This document shows, one piece after another, positions 16,081-23,612 of a DNA stretch of 35,386 bases. Source of the DNA: an uncultured Clostridia bacterium (GTDB lineage Bacteria > Bacillota > Clostridia > Oscillospirales > Butyricicoccaceae); NCBI GenBank assembly GCA_944375715.1, contig CALWAP010000021.1, forward strand, positions 1 through 35,386. The letters run 5' to 3'. Both the position numbers and the translations under genes were made by a program. The first letter of the stretch is position 1; every line of letters starts with the position of its first letter. The notes below the pieces were generated by a model. It was not told where the DNA came from. It saw only the letters and a program-made list of their open reading frames with translations, and did no database searches.

Positions 16081-16494
16081 ATGGTTAAAGTTATTATGGG
16101 ACCCAAGGGTACCGGTAAAACGAAAAGAATGATCGAGCTTGTCAATAAAGCTGTCAACGATGAGTCCGGAAACGTGGTCTGCATTGAGAAAGGCCAGAAC
16201 CTCAGATTTAACGTAAAGTACAGTGCTAAGCTTATAGATGTGTCTGAATATCCCATGGTGCTGAGTTATGAAACTATATTCGCTTATATCTGCGGCATAT
16301 ATTCTGGCAATTATGACATAACACATATATTTATTGACAGCCTTTACAAGATTACGGGCGATGATGATGATGCCAAAGCCGAAGCTTTCCTCGAAAAGCT
16401 TGAAAAATTCAGTCAGGCTTCCGGTATTAAGTTTACTATCATGATCAGCGCCGAAAGCGAAAACGCTCCTGAAGGCATCAAAAAATTCTTTTAA
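16081..16494 (+). CDS. Small P-loop NTPase of unknown function
   Basis: This 137-residue protein starts almost directly with a Walker A motif, GPKGTGKT (residues 7-14). A Walker B-like strand IFIDS (D86) follows, then an acidic insert (GDDDDAK, 93-99), and a last hydrophobic strand FTIMISAES that may serve as a sensor. The total is about one minimal P-loop domain, with no helicase, kinase-lid or DNA-binding region visible. It has no signal peptide. GGAGGAG precedes the ATG. It lies between dacF and the lipoprotein-led signalling operon, with only a weak hairpin between it and the lipoprotein. I cannot assign a function. Confidence 0.85.
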   Translation: MVKVIMGPKGTGKTKRMIELVNKAVNDESGNVVCIEKGQNLRFNVKYSAKLIDVSEYPMVLSYETIFAYICGIYSGNYDITHIFIDSLYKITGDDDDAKAEAFLEKLEKFSQASGIKFTIMISAESENAPEGIKKFF

Positions 16495-16512
16495 TCCATA
16501 AAATGAAGCTTA

Positions 16513-16556
16513 GGCCCCTTGGGGATTGCTGGGAGCGACCCTCAAGGGGTCTGTTT
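16513..16556 (+). terminator. Hairpin, probably a weak terminator/attenuator, between the P-loop gene and the lipoprotein
   Basis: GGCCCCTTGGGG (16513-16524) pairs with CCCTCAAGGGGTC (16539-16551), with one bulge and one wobble, around a 14-nt loop; TGTTTT follows. The T-tract is poor and the lipoprotein ATG is only 25 bases beyond the stem, with no promoter in between, so partial read-through is likely. Confidence 0.6.
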
Positions 16557-16558
16557 TG

Positions 16559-16575
16559 AAGGCAGGTAATGCCTT
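16559..16575 (+). promoter_or_regulatory. Hairpin immediately before the lipoprotein start codon
   Basis: AAGGCA (16559-16564) pairs perfectly with TGCCTT (16570-16575) around the loop GGTAA, ending one base before the ATG. The only Shine-Dalgarno-like bases (AGG/AGGT) are inside this stem-loop, so access of ribosomes to the start may be controlled or inefficient. Confidence 0.55.
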
Positions 16576-17937
16576 ATGAAATACATGGCTAAAAAATTAA
16601 TACTTTTTGCTGCTGGCCTTTTTACGGCGGTGGCTTTATCAGGCTGTGCCTTACAATATGGCGACGGCCTTTTGGCGTTGCCTGGACTTCCGTCAGAGTA
16701 TGTGGAGCTGCAAGCCGAAATAAATAAGGTTCTGGAAAGCGGAGCTTCGCCCGCGGCAGCTGAAAGCGGTTCTAATCGTCAGTCTATACAGATGGTAGAT
16801 ATAGATGGCGATGGTATAAACGAGGCTATCGCCTTTTTCCGGGAGAACGATGGGGATTATCTTATAAAAGCATATAAAAATGATGGCGATAAATATATAG
16901 AGATTGGCTCGGCCACTGAGGTCGGGCTGACCCTTTATTCCATATATTATCCCGAAAGCTCGGTGACGGGACAAAAATGTCTGGCCGTATGCTGGGGAAT
17001 AGACGAAAGCAATAATTATGGCATGACGGTATATTCTTTTGAGCAAAGCTGCATGAAGAATATCCTGAGTGTACAGTATTCGGGAATACTTGTCGGTGAT
17101 TTCTGCGGCGACAATCTGGATGAGCTTTGTTTTGCCATGAAAGATCCTACATCGGGACAGATGAGCATGAGGATATACGCTGTCAAGGGAAAGACATATG
17201 ATCTGACATACGAAACCCTGTTGTGTTCCGAAGCCAGGAATATTTCTAAAATTACCATGGGCAGTTGCGGCGATGGAAAAGGTATTTTTATTGACAGCCT
17301 TGCCCATGGCGGCGGATATGTCACTGATGTTATTGCCATCGATGACGAAAACAGGCTCAAAAACATTACCAGGGATCCGTTGAGCGGATCGGGTATAAAT
17401 ACATGGCGGTCCATTGAGGTTTACAGTCAGGATATCGACAAGGACGGCATAATTGAGGTGCCTGTGGCTTCAAGCATGATGAGTTCTCTGTATCCCGATG
17501 AAAAGAATAAGCTGAGCTGGATGGAATATGACCTTAAGGGTTCATCTTCCGATTTGAAAACCTATCATGCGCCTTCTGACGGTTGGTGCATAAGATGGAT
17601 GGATAATTGGAGCGACTCGGTGGTAGTACAGAGCACACGGTATTCGAGAATGATTAAGACGGTCTTCTTTGCACTTGATGAGGATTACTCTCTTACCTCG
17701 CTGCCTCAGCCTGATGAGGATAATATGATTCTGACTGTTTATATTTTCTCAGGTGACAATAAAAACACATATACCAGCGTATATGAGGCTCAGGAGATTG
17801 TGGAGAAGGATGGTTATATATACGCATTCAGCCTGGGGGATAACGCAAGCTCGAGATTTGGTCTTTCGGCGGAAGAAGTAGTTAATGCTTTTACGATAAT
17901 TGAGAATGAATGGACATTGGAGGCCTATGGCGGATGA
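16576..17937 (+). CDS. Lipoprotein with calcium-loop/FG-GAP-like repeats, first gene of a two-component operon
   Basis: This 453-residue protein has a lipoprotein signal (hydrophobic residues 7-20, lipobox LSGC with C24). It contains Asp-rich loops of the FG-GAP/EF-hand-like kind: DIDGDGINEAI at 75-85, a degenerate GDFCGDNLDELCFA near 175-190, and DIDKDGIIEVPV at 286-297. These are spaced about 105-110 residues apart, suggesting a beta-propeller-like extracellular domain. I cannot name a ligand. Its stop overlaps the response-regulator start by four bases (ATGA), so it belongs to that operon and may be an accessory or sensing subunit for the kinase. A second in-frame ATG lies at codon 4. The start is preceded by a hairpin. 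Confidence 0.88.
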   Translation: MKYMAKKLILFAAGLFTAVALSGCALQYGDGLLALPGLPSEYVELQAEINKVLESGASPAAAESGSNRQSIQMVDIDGDGINEAIAFFRENDGDYLIKAYKNDGDKYIEIGSATEVGLTLYSIYYPESSVTGQKCLAVCWGIDESNNYGMTVYSFEQSCMKNILSVQYSGILVGDFCGDNLDELCFAMKDPTSGQMSMRIYAVKGKTYDLTYETLLCSEARNISKITMGSCGDGKGIFIDSLAHGGGYVTDVIAIDDENRLKNITRDPLSGSGINTWRSIEVYSQDIDKDGIIEVPVASSMMSSLYPDEKNKLSWMEYDLKGSSSDLKTYHAPSDGWCIRWMDNWSDSVVVQSTRYSRMIKTVFFALDEDYSLTSLPQPDEDNMILTVYIFSGDNKNTYTSVYEAQEIVEKDGYIYAFSLGDNASSRFGLSAEEVVNAFTIIENEWTLEAYGG

Positions 17938-18620
17938 ATAAAAAGGTTTTGGTTTTGGAGGATGAAGAAAACATACGGAAGTTTGTCGTTATCAATCTCA
18001 ACAGGGCCGGATACGAAACTGTAGAGTTTGAAATGGGTGAGCCTGTGGTCGAGTACATAAAAAACAATGACGACGCAGCCATTGCTATTTTGGATGTCAT
18101 GCTTCCTGATATTGGCGGATTTGAGGTGTGCAGGCGGATAAGAGGTCTGGGAAGCCGCATGGGTATAATTATGCTGACTGCTATGGGCCAGGAAGCCGAC
18201 AGGGTCAATGGATTTATGACGGGCGCAGACGATTATGTCGTAAAACCATTTTCGGTGGCTGAGCTGGTGGCCAGGGTAGACGCTTTGTACAGAAGAATTG
18301 ACGGTGAAGGTTTTCAGTCGGATGTTTTGACTTCGGGTGACTTTCAGCTTAACCTGAGAAGCAGGGAACTGAGCAAGAAAGGTAAGAAAATCGAAGTGAC
18401 TCAGGTAGAGTTTATGATAATAAAAACCTTTTTTAAAAATGTTGGCAAGGCCCTTTCAAGGGAAGATATAATGAAGCTCGTATGGGGTGAAAATTATCAG
18501 GGAGACCCCAAAATAGTCGATGTAAACATGCGCAGGCTCCGCATAAAAATAGAGGATGATGCGGCTCAGCCAAAACATATAATAACCATATGGGGTTACG
18601 GATACAAATGGGAAGGCTGA
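17934..18620 (+). CDS. OmpR/PhoB-family response regulator
   Basis: This 228-residue two-domain regulator has a receiver domain at residues 3-118: acidic pocket LEDEE, phosphoacceptor D54 in LDVMLPD, the LTA switch Thr and K104 in VVKPF. Residues about 130-226 form a winged-helix DNA-binding domain (FQLNLRSRELSKKGKKIEVTQVEF, then DVNMRRLRIKI and GYGYKW). It would be phosphorylated by the adjacent kinase and bind DNA. The ATG at 17934 overlaps the lipoprotein stop (ATGA); an upstream in-frame ATG at 17910 lies deep in the lipoprotein gene and is unlikely. The kinase gene follows after 19 bases. The target genes are unknown. Confidence 0.94.
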   Translation: MNKKVLVLEDEENIRKFVVINLNRAGYETVEFEMGEPVVEYIKNNDDAAIAILDVMLPDIGGFEVCRRIRGLGSRMGIIMLTAMGQEADRVNGFMTGADDYVVKPFSVAELVARVDALYRRIDGEGFQSDVLTSGDFQLNLRSRELSKKGKKIEVTQVEFMIIKTFFKNVGKALSREDIMKLVWGENYQGDPKIVDVNMRRLRIKIEDDAAQPKHIITIWGYGYKWEG

Positions 18621-18639
18621 GTTTCAGGGTTATTGGATT

Positions 18640-20082
18640 ATGAAGCGGATTGGCGGTTTTACAAAAGGCATAAAAAGAAGATGGCTTGTAAATAACCTTA
18701 GCGTCATAGTAGTGGTGCTTATGTGTGTATTTGCGATAGGGTCGGTGTCCATAAGCAATTATTACACCAGCTCGGTAAGAACCAGCCTTCAAAGCAGGGC
18801 TTCCAATACCTCGCAGATAATTAATGAGTACATGAGTGACAATTATGAGACTTTTTATTATTATGCCAGCAATCTTGTAAACGATTTTTCCGACAAGGAC
18901 AAGCTTGAAATGCAGATTATAGACACGAACGGCAGGGTGATGTTTTCATCGACAGGCCTGTCGGCAGGTTTCGTGCCAACTGCTGAGGATGTGTGTATGG
19001 CCATAACTACCGGTGAAATAAGTTCTTTTATCGGCGAGGACGAGCTGACGGGTGAACACATAATGGCCGTAACCGCTCCCATATACGCGGGCAGCAACAA
19101 TTCCTTCATCGGCGCGGTAAGGTATGTCAGCTCACTTAAAATACTTGACAGACAGCTTACTCAGCTGAACATACTTTTGGCTTTGGCTACCCTTTCAGTG
19201 GTGGCTCTTGTTATGATAACTAACCAATTTTTTATAAAGTCGATAGTTAATCCCGTGCTTCAGATAAACGAGCTGGCCGGCAGGATTGCAAAGGGGCAGT
19301 ATGGAGCCAGGCTTGATGTGGCCTTTGACGATGAGATAGGCGAGTTGTGCAGCACGATAAATAATATGTCGGCCGAAATAGCAAAAATGGAGAAGATAAA
19401 AAACGACTTTATTTCTTCCGTTTCCCATGAATTAAGGACTCCTCTTACTGCCATAGGCGGCTGGGCAGAAACAATAGAGAGCGACCTGGACGACAAGGAA
19501 ACAGCTACTTCCGGCCTTGAAATCATAAAAAAAGAAACCAGGCGCCTTTCCCAGATGGTGGAGGAGCTTTTGGATTTTTCAAGGATAGAAAGCGGAGCAT
19601 TAAAATTGCAGACCGAGCTTTTTGATCTCAGGGGCGAGCTTTATGACGCGGTTTTTACCTATAACGAAATGCTCAGGCAGAATGGGCTTGAAATCAAGTA
19701 TAGCGAGCCCGATGAACCGATAATGGTAGTCGGGGACCGAAACCGCCTGAAACAGGTATTTTTAAATATTATCGACAATGCGGGCAAATACGGCAAGGAT
19801 GGAGATACAGTGGAGATTTCCATTTCAAAGGAAGGCGCCAATGCCGTTGTCCGCATAACCGATAACGGGGTAGGCATTCCCGAAAGCGAGCTGCCTTTCG
19901 TAAAGGAAAAGTTTTACCGTGGCAGTGCAAAGGGAAGAGGTGCCGGCATTGGCCTTGCCGTTTGCAGCGAGATAATTGCGCTGCATGAAGGTTCCCTTGA
20001 TATAGACAGCGTTTATGGAGAGGGCACAGAGGTCACAATAACCATACCGGCAGAGGCCGGGGAAAGCGTAAGCAGTTTATGA
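18640..20082 (+). CDS. Membrane sensor histidine kinase
   Basis: This 480-residue kinase has TM1 at about 18-38, an extracytoplasmic sensor of about 135 residues (39-176, with IIDTNGRVMFSS resembling a Cache/PAS-like fold), TM2 at 177-198 and HAMP at about 199-252. HisKA carries H263 in SVSHELRTPLTA. HATPase_c shows N-box NIIDNAGKYG, G1 DNGVGIPE, F-box FVKEKFYRG and G2 GAGIGLAV. It autophosphorylates and transfers phosphate to the regulator encoded just upstream. The architecture is like WalK/ResE-type kinases, but there is no cytoplasmic PAS. Its stop overlaps the next gene (yqhQ) by four bases. The signal is unknown; the lipoprotein upstream is an obvious candidate partner. Confidence 0.94.
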   Translation: MKRIGGFTKGIKRRWLVNNLSVIVVVLMCVFAIGSVSISNYYTSSVRTSLQSRASNTSQIINEYMSDNYETFYYYASNLVNDFSDKDKLEMQIIDTNGRVMFSSTGLSAGFVPTAEDVCMAITTGEISSFIGEDELTGEHIMAVTAPIYAGSNNSFIGAVRYVSSLKILDRQLTQLNILLALATLSVVALVMITNQFFIKSIVNPVLQINELAGRIAKGQYGARLDVAFDDEIGELCSTINNMSAEIAKMEKIKNDFISSVSHELRTPLTAIGGWAETIESDLDDKETATSGLEIIKKETRRLSQMVEELLDFSRIESGALKLQTELFDLRGELYDAVFTYNEMLRQNGLEIKYSEPDEPIMVVGDRNRLKQVFLNIIDNAGKYGKDGDTVEISISKEGANAVVRITDNGVGIPESELPFVKEKFYRGSAKGRGAGIGLAVCSEIIALHEGSLDIDSVYGEGTEVTITIPAEAGESVSSL

Positions 20083-21011
20083 GTGAAGTGAAAAAGCGGA
20101 CTACTATCGGAGGACAGGCACTTATCGAAGGCATTTTGATGAGGGGACCCGGTAAAACTGCCATAGTCGTAAGAAAGCCTGACGGTGAAATGGAAGAAAA
20201 GATAGAAAAGGTTGGCACAGGCAGCCATTCTGCCTTTTGGAAGCTGCCTTTTTTCAGGGGTATGGCCGGACTTTGGGATTCTATGAAATATGGTATTTCG
20301 GCTTTGGAATATTCGGCGTCTTTTATTGAGGACGACGATGATTACGAGCCTTCGAGGTTTGAAAAATGGCTTGAAAGGAAAGTTGGTTCAAAAAAGCTTG
20401 AAAGCATCATGATGACTTTTGCCCTGGCTTTGGGCATAGCTATGCCGATAGGCCTTTTCATACTTTTGCCCACAGTTGTGGCCGGATTTTTTACATTTGC
20501 CAAGTCAAATATTCTGAAAAACGCGTTTGAGGGCATACTGCGCATCATTATTTTTTTGGGATTTGTAATCATTACCTCAATGCAGAAGGATGTCCACAGA
20601 ACATATATGTATCATGGAGCAGAGCATAAAACCATTTTCTGCTATGAAAAAGGTCTTCCGCTGACGGTTGAAAATGTCAGGAAACAAAGCCGTTTTCACC
20701 CTAGGTGTGGTACAAGCTTCCTTTTTGTGGTCATAATAATAAGCACGCTCATAACTTCTCTTTTTACATGGAAAAATGTTCTGACGAGGCTTGTCATAAG
20801 GCTTTTGCTGGTGCCGGTAATTGTTGGTGTCAGCTATGAGATAAACCGTTTTGTCGGCAGGCACGATAATCTGCTTTCCAAAATATTGACGTTCCCGGGG
20901 CTTTTTCTACAGAGGTTTACGACAGTGGAACCCGATGACAGCATGATAGAAGTGGCAATAAGATCCATCGAAGCCGTCATTCCTGAAACGGAAGGTGAGG
21001 ACAGATGGTAA
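20079..21011 (+). CDS. yqhQ: DUF1385/YqhQ-family membrane protein
   Basis: This 310-residue integral membrane protein belongs to the DUF1385 (YqhQ) family. It starts with the conserved GGQALIEGILMRGP, followed by a cytoplasmic region, then four to five hydrophobic segments (about 110-140, 150-168, 210-230, 235-250). The family motifs YHGAEHKTIFCYE and HPRCGTSFLF contain conserved His/Cys residues that could bind a metal. The biochemical role is not settled. In Clostridia it is often next to prmC, as here. It overlaps the kinase gene by four bases and prmC by seven, placing it within one transcript. Confidence 0.92.
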   Translation: MSEVKKRTTIGGQALIEGILMRGPGKTAIVVRKPDGEMEEKIEKVGTGSHSAFWKLPFFRGMAGLWDSMKYGISALEYSASFIEDDDDYEPSRFEKWLERKVGSKKLESIMMTFALALGIAMPIGLFILLPTVVAGFFTFAKSNILKNAFEGILRIIIFLGFVIITSMQKDVHRTYMYHGAEHKTIFCYEKGLPLTVENVRKQSRFHPRCGTSFLFVVIIISTLITSLFTWKNVLTRLVIRLLLVPVIVGVSYEINRFVGRHDNLLSKILTFPGLFLQRFTTVEPDDSMIEVAIRSIEAVIPETEGEDRW

Positions 21012-21934
21012 CTACCGTAAATGACGCTTATCTTGATGTCAGAAAGGCCTTTAGAAAGGCGGGGATCGCGGGCAGCGATATCGAAGCCAGGGAACTTTTG
21101 TGCAAGGTCCTTGATATGGACGAAAATTCTTTTTATCGCAAACGCAGGGAATACCTTTTTGATCTTAAGATAGCCGAACTTAATCGCCTGGTGGAGCTGA
21201 GGCTTTCGGGCATACCTATCCAGCATATTATCGGTAAATGGGAATTTTATGGCCTGGAATTCAAGGTGACAAAGGATACCCTAATCCCCAGGGGCGACAC
21301 CGAAACATTGGTGGATACGGCCCTGGCTTTTGTAAACGGAAGGGAGAAGTGCAGGGTTTTGGACCTGTGCTGCGGGACGGGATGTGTGGGGATCGCGATA
21401 TCCCGTTTTTCGCGCAACCCTATAACATGCATTTTAGCAGATATATCTGAAAAAGCCCTTAAAGTGGCCAAGGAAAATACGGCGATTAATCGAGTGACAG
21501 CTTCGGTCAATACATCGCTGTGCGACGCTTTTGAGCCCTGCCCAAAGGTTTTTGGGCAGTTTGATCTTATAGTTTGCAATCCGCCATATATACCTTCAGG
21601 TGAAATAGCGGGGTTGGACAAAGAGGTAAGGAGTGAGCCTTTAATCGCTCTTGATGGCGGCGAGGACGGTCTTGATCTTTATCGGGCCATTTGCCGTAAT
21701 TTTAAACAGGCTGTCAATGAAGGTGGAGCCTTGATGTTTGAGGTCGGTCTCGGTCAATATGAGCAGGTAAGGGATATAATGCTGGCTTCCGGTTTTGAAG
21801 ATATAAGCATTTTCAAAGATCTTGCTGGGATTGAGCGCGTCGTTTGCGGGATTATACCTTATGAGCTTGACGAAGCCGAAGAGATGGATCAGCTGGTTTT
21901 TTTTGAAGACGAGGCAGGAAAAATCGGAATTTAA
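21005..21934 (+). CDS. prmC: Peptide chain release factor N5-glutamine methyltransferase PrmC
   Basis: This 309-residue enzyme methylates the GGQ glutamine of release factors RF1 and RF2. It has an N-terminal helical domain (1-75, with GIPIQHIIGKWEFYG), the motif RGDTETLVD, the SAM site LDLCCGTGCVGIAI and the catalytic N192-P-P-Y195 followed by IPSGEI. The family usually reads RPETE at the position that is RGDTE here, a small departure also found in some relatives. The C-terminus carries an acidic extension (ELDEAEEMDQLVFFEDEAG). The ATG lies inside the end of yqhQ (7-base overlap) with GGAAGGTGAGG upstream. Confidence 0.93.
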   Translation: MVTTVNDAYLDVRKAFRKAGIAGSDIEARELLCKVLDMDENSFYRKRREYLFDLKIAELNRLVELRLSGIPIQHIIGKWEFYGLEFKVTKDTLIPRGDTETLVDTALAFVNGREKCRVLDLCCGTGCVGIAISRFSRNPITCILADISEKALKVAKENTAINRVTASVNTSLCDAFEPCPKVFGQFDLIVCNPPYIPSGEIAGLDKEVRSEPLIALDGGEDGLDLYRAICRNFKQAVNEGGALMFEVGLGQYEQVRDIMLASGFEDISIFKDLAGIERVVCGIIPYELDEAEEMDQLVFFEDEAGKIGI

Positions 21935-21940
21935 CAAAAT

Positions 21941-21954
21941 CGAACATATGTTGC
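21941..21954. promoter_or_regulatory. LexA (SOS) box before recA
   Basis: CGAACATATGTTGC matches the Gram-positive SOS box pattern CGAAC-N4-GTTCG, with one half-site imperfect at the end. It overlaps the -35 hexamer of the recA promoter, the classical position for LexA repression. lexA itself is not in the window. Confidence 0.88.
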
Positions 21955-21979
21955 AAAAAACCCTGCACGGTGCTATTAT
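21951..21979 (+). promoter_or_regulatory. recA promoter
   Basis: TTGCAA (21951-21956), a 17-base spacer and TATTAT (21974-21979), with an extended -10 TGc (21971-21973). Transcription would start near 21986. The LexA box covers the -35. Confidence 0.85.
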
Positions 21980-22017
21980 CATGGTAATAAATATCAGCTT
22001 TAGATAGAGGTGCTATA

Positions 22018-23136
22018 ATGGATAAGAAAAAGGCTTTGGAAACCGCGCTGCAGCAGCTTGAAAAGCAGTACGGTAAAGGCTCGGTGATGAGGCTGGGCGA
22101 GACTGTGGCCCTTAATGTAGAGGCTATTTCCACGGGCTCCATAACGCTTGATGCAGCTTTGGGAATAGGCGGCGTGCCGAGAGGCAGGATTGTTGAGATA
22201 TATGGTCCGGAAAGCTCTGGTAAGACGACTATCGCTTTGCACATAATAGCTTCGGCGCAGAAAAACGGCGGCGAAGCAGCTTTTATAGATGCCGAGCATG
22301 CGCTTGATCCTGTGTATGCCAAGGCTTTGGGCGTTGATACAGACAGCCTTTTGGTGGCGCAGCCTGACAATGGGGAGCAGGCTCTTGAAATAGCCGAGGC
22401 ATTGGTGCGTTCCGGAGCTATCGATGTGCTTGTGGTCGACTCGGTGGCGGCTCTTGTGCCGAAGGCCGAGATCGAGGGAGAGATGGGCGACAGTTTTGTC
22501 GGGCTTCATGCCAGGCTGATGTCCCAAGCTCTGAGAAAACTGACAGGTGCCATTTCAAAATCCAACTGCGTTGTTGTTTTCATAAACCAGCTCAGAGAAA
22601 AAATAGGCGTTATGTACGGCAATCCGGAAGTGACTACGGGTGGCAGGGCGCTCAAGTTTTATTCCACCGTCAGAATAGAGATAAGGCGCACTGAGCATAT
22701 CAAAAATGGTTCGGTGCTCATGGGCAGCCGTACCAGGGCTAAGGTTGTCAAAAATAAGATAGCGCCTCCTTTCAAAGAGGCTGAATTTGACATAATGTAC
22801 GGCGAGGGCATTTCAAAGGTTGGAGAGCTGGTCGATATCGGCGTAAAGCTGGGTTTTGTCCAGAAGGCTGGTGCATGGTTCTCCATGGGTGAGACACGCC
22901 TTGGCCAGGGCAGGGATGCCGCAAAGCAGTATTTTAAGAATAATCCTGAGGAAGCCGAGGCGCTGGAAAAGAAGATAATGGAAAAACTTCTTTCAAAGGA
23001 AAGTAGGGAGATAAAAGACGTACCCTCACCCAAGTCCGGAGTAATGGCGGCGCCTGAGGATACAGAGCTTAAAAAGCAGCCTAAAAGTGGAGGGGTAGAG
23101 ATATTCGCCGACGATTTTGAGGATGATGAGCCTTAA
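22018..23136 (+). CDS. recA: Recombinase RecA
   Basis: This 372-residue RecA catalyses homologous strand exchange and stimulates LexA autocleavage. Hallmarks are [27 protein letters not shown], Walker A GPESSGKT (63-70), Walker [11 protein letters not shown], the loop L2 region [17 protein letters not shown], and the acidic C-terminal tail ending [10 protein letters not shown]. The length is normal. AGAGGTG serves as ribosome-binding site. It is the first gene of recA-recX-rimO-pgsA-cysS; cinA, often between pgsA and recA in Firmicutes, is absent here. Confidence 0.99.
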   Translation: MDKKKALETALQQLEKQYGKGSVMRLGETVALNVEAISTGSITLDAALGIGGVPRGRIVEIYGPESSGKTTIALHIIASAQKNGGEAAFIDAEHALDPVYAKALGVDTDSLLVAQPDNGEQALEIAEALVRSGAIDVLVVDSVAALVPKAEIEGEMGDSFVGLHARLMSQALRKLTGAISKSNCVVVFINQLREKIGVMYGNPEVTTGGRALKFYSTVRIEIRRTEHIKNGSVLMGSRTRAKVVKNKIAPPFKEAEFDIMYGEGISKVGELVDIGVKLGFVQKAGAWFSMGETRLGQGRDAAKQYFKNNPEEAEALEKKIMEKLLSKESREIKDVPSPKSGVMAAPEDTELKKQPKSGGVEIFADDFEDDEP

Positions 23137-23612
23137 TGGAAGGTGACAAAAAAAAAGCCCTGGCTGTGGCTGCCAATGTGCTCAGATACAGAAATCGGAG
23201 TTCTGAAGCGCTTTATGAAAGGCTTTTGGAAAAAGGAATAGACTCCGAAGATGCAGAATATGCCGTAAACAGGCTGCGAGAGTTGGGATTTTTAAATGAT
23301 TATGAATATGGCGAAAGTGTAGTCAGGCAATGCCGCGCCAAGGGGTGGGGTGCCATACGCGTAAAACAGGAGCTTAAAAAGCGCAAGGTGCCTGCTGAGT
23401 ATATATCCTCTTTGCTTGAAGGGTTTTCACCAGATTATGAAAAGGCGTTGAAAACCGTAAGAGGAGTTCTGGATAAAAGCGGTACAGCCGACAACAGGGC
23501 TGCTTTGAAGAAAGCGTCAGACAGCCTTGCGCGAAAAGGCTACAGTTGGGAACAGATATATAAAGTGTTGGAAGAATACAGAGATCTGCTGGAGGAAAAT
23601 AGCGGTGAATGA
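23136..23612 (+). CDS. recX: RecA regulator RecX
   Basis: This 158-residue RecX protein is built of tandem three-helix repeats. Visible patterns are ALNVLRYRNRS-type opening residues (AANVLRYRNRSSEALYERLLEKGI), RLRELGFLNDYEYGESVVRQC, GWGAIRVKQELKKRKV and the last repeat SLARKGYSWEQIYKVLEEY. RecX binds inside the RecA filament groove and limits its activity. The start shares one base with the recA stop (TAATG), a typical coupling that keeps RecX stoichiometrically below RecA. Confidence 0.93.
   Translation: MEGDKKKALAVAANVLRYRNRSSEALYERLLEKGIDSEDAEYAVNRLRELGFLNDYEYGESVVRQCRAKGWGAIRVKQELKKRKVPAEYISSLLEGFSPDYEKALKTVRGVLDKSGTADNRAALKKASDSLARKGYSWEQIYKVLEEYRDLLEENSGE

Noticed and set aside
22011..22019. 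TGCTATAAT, a perfect extended -10 at the recA start
   Set aside because: It includes the first bases of the recA start codon, so a transcript from it would lack the ribosome-binding site; the promoter at 21951-21979 with the LexA box is the better choice.
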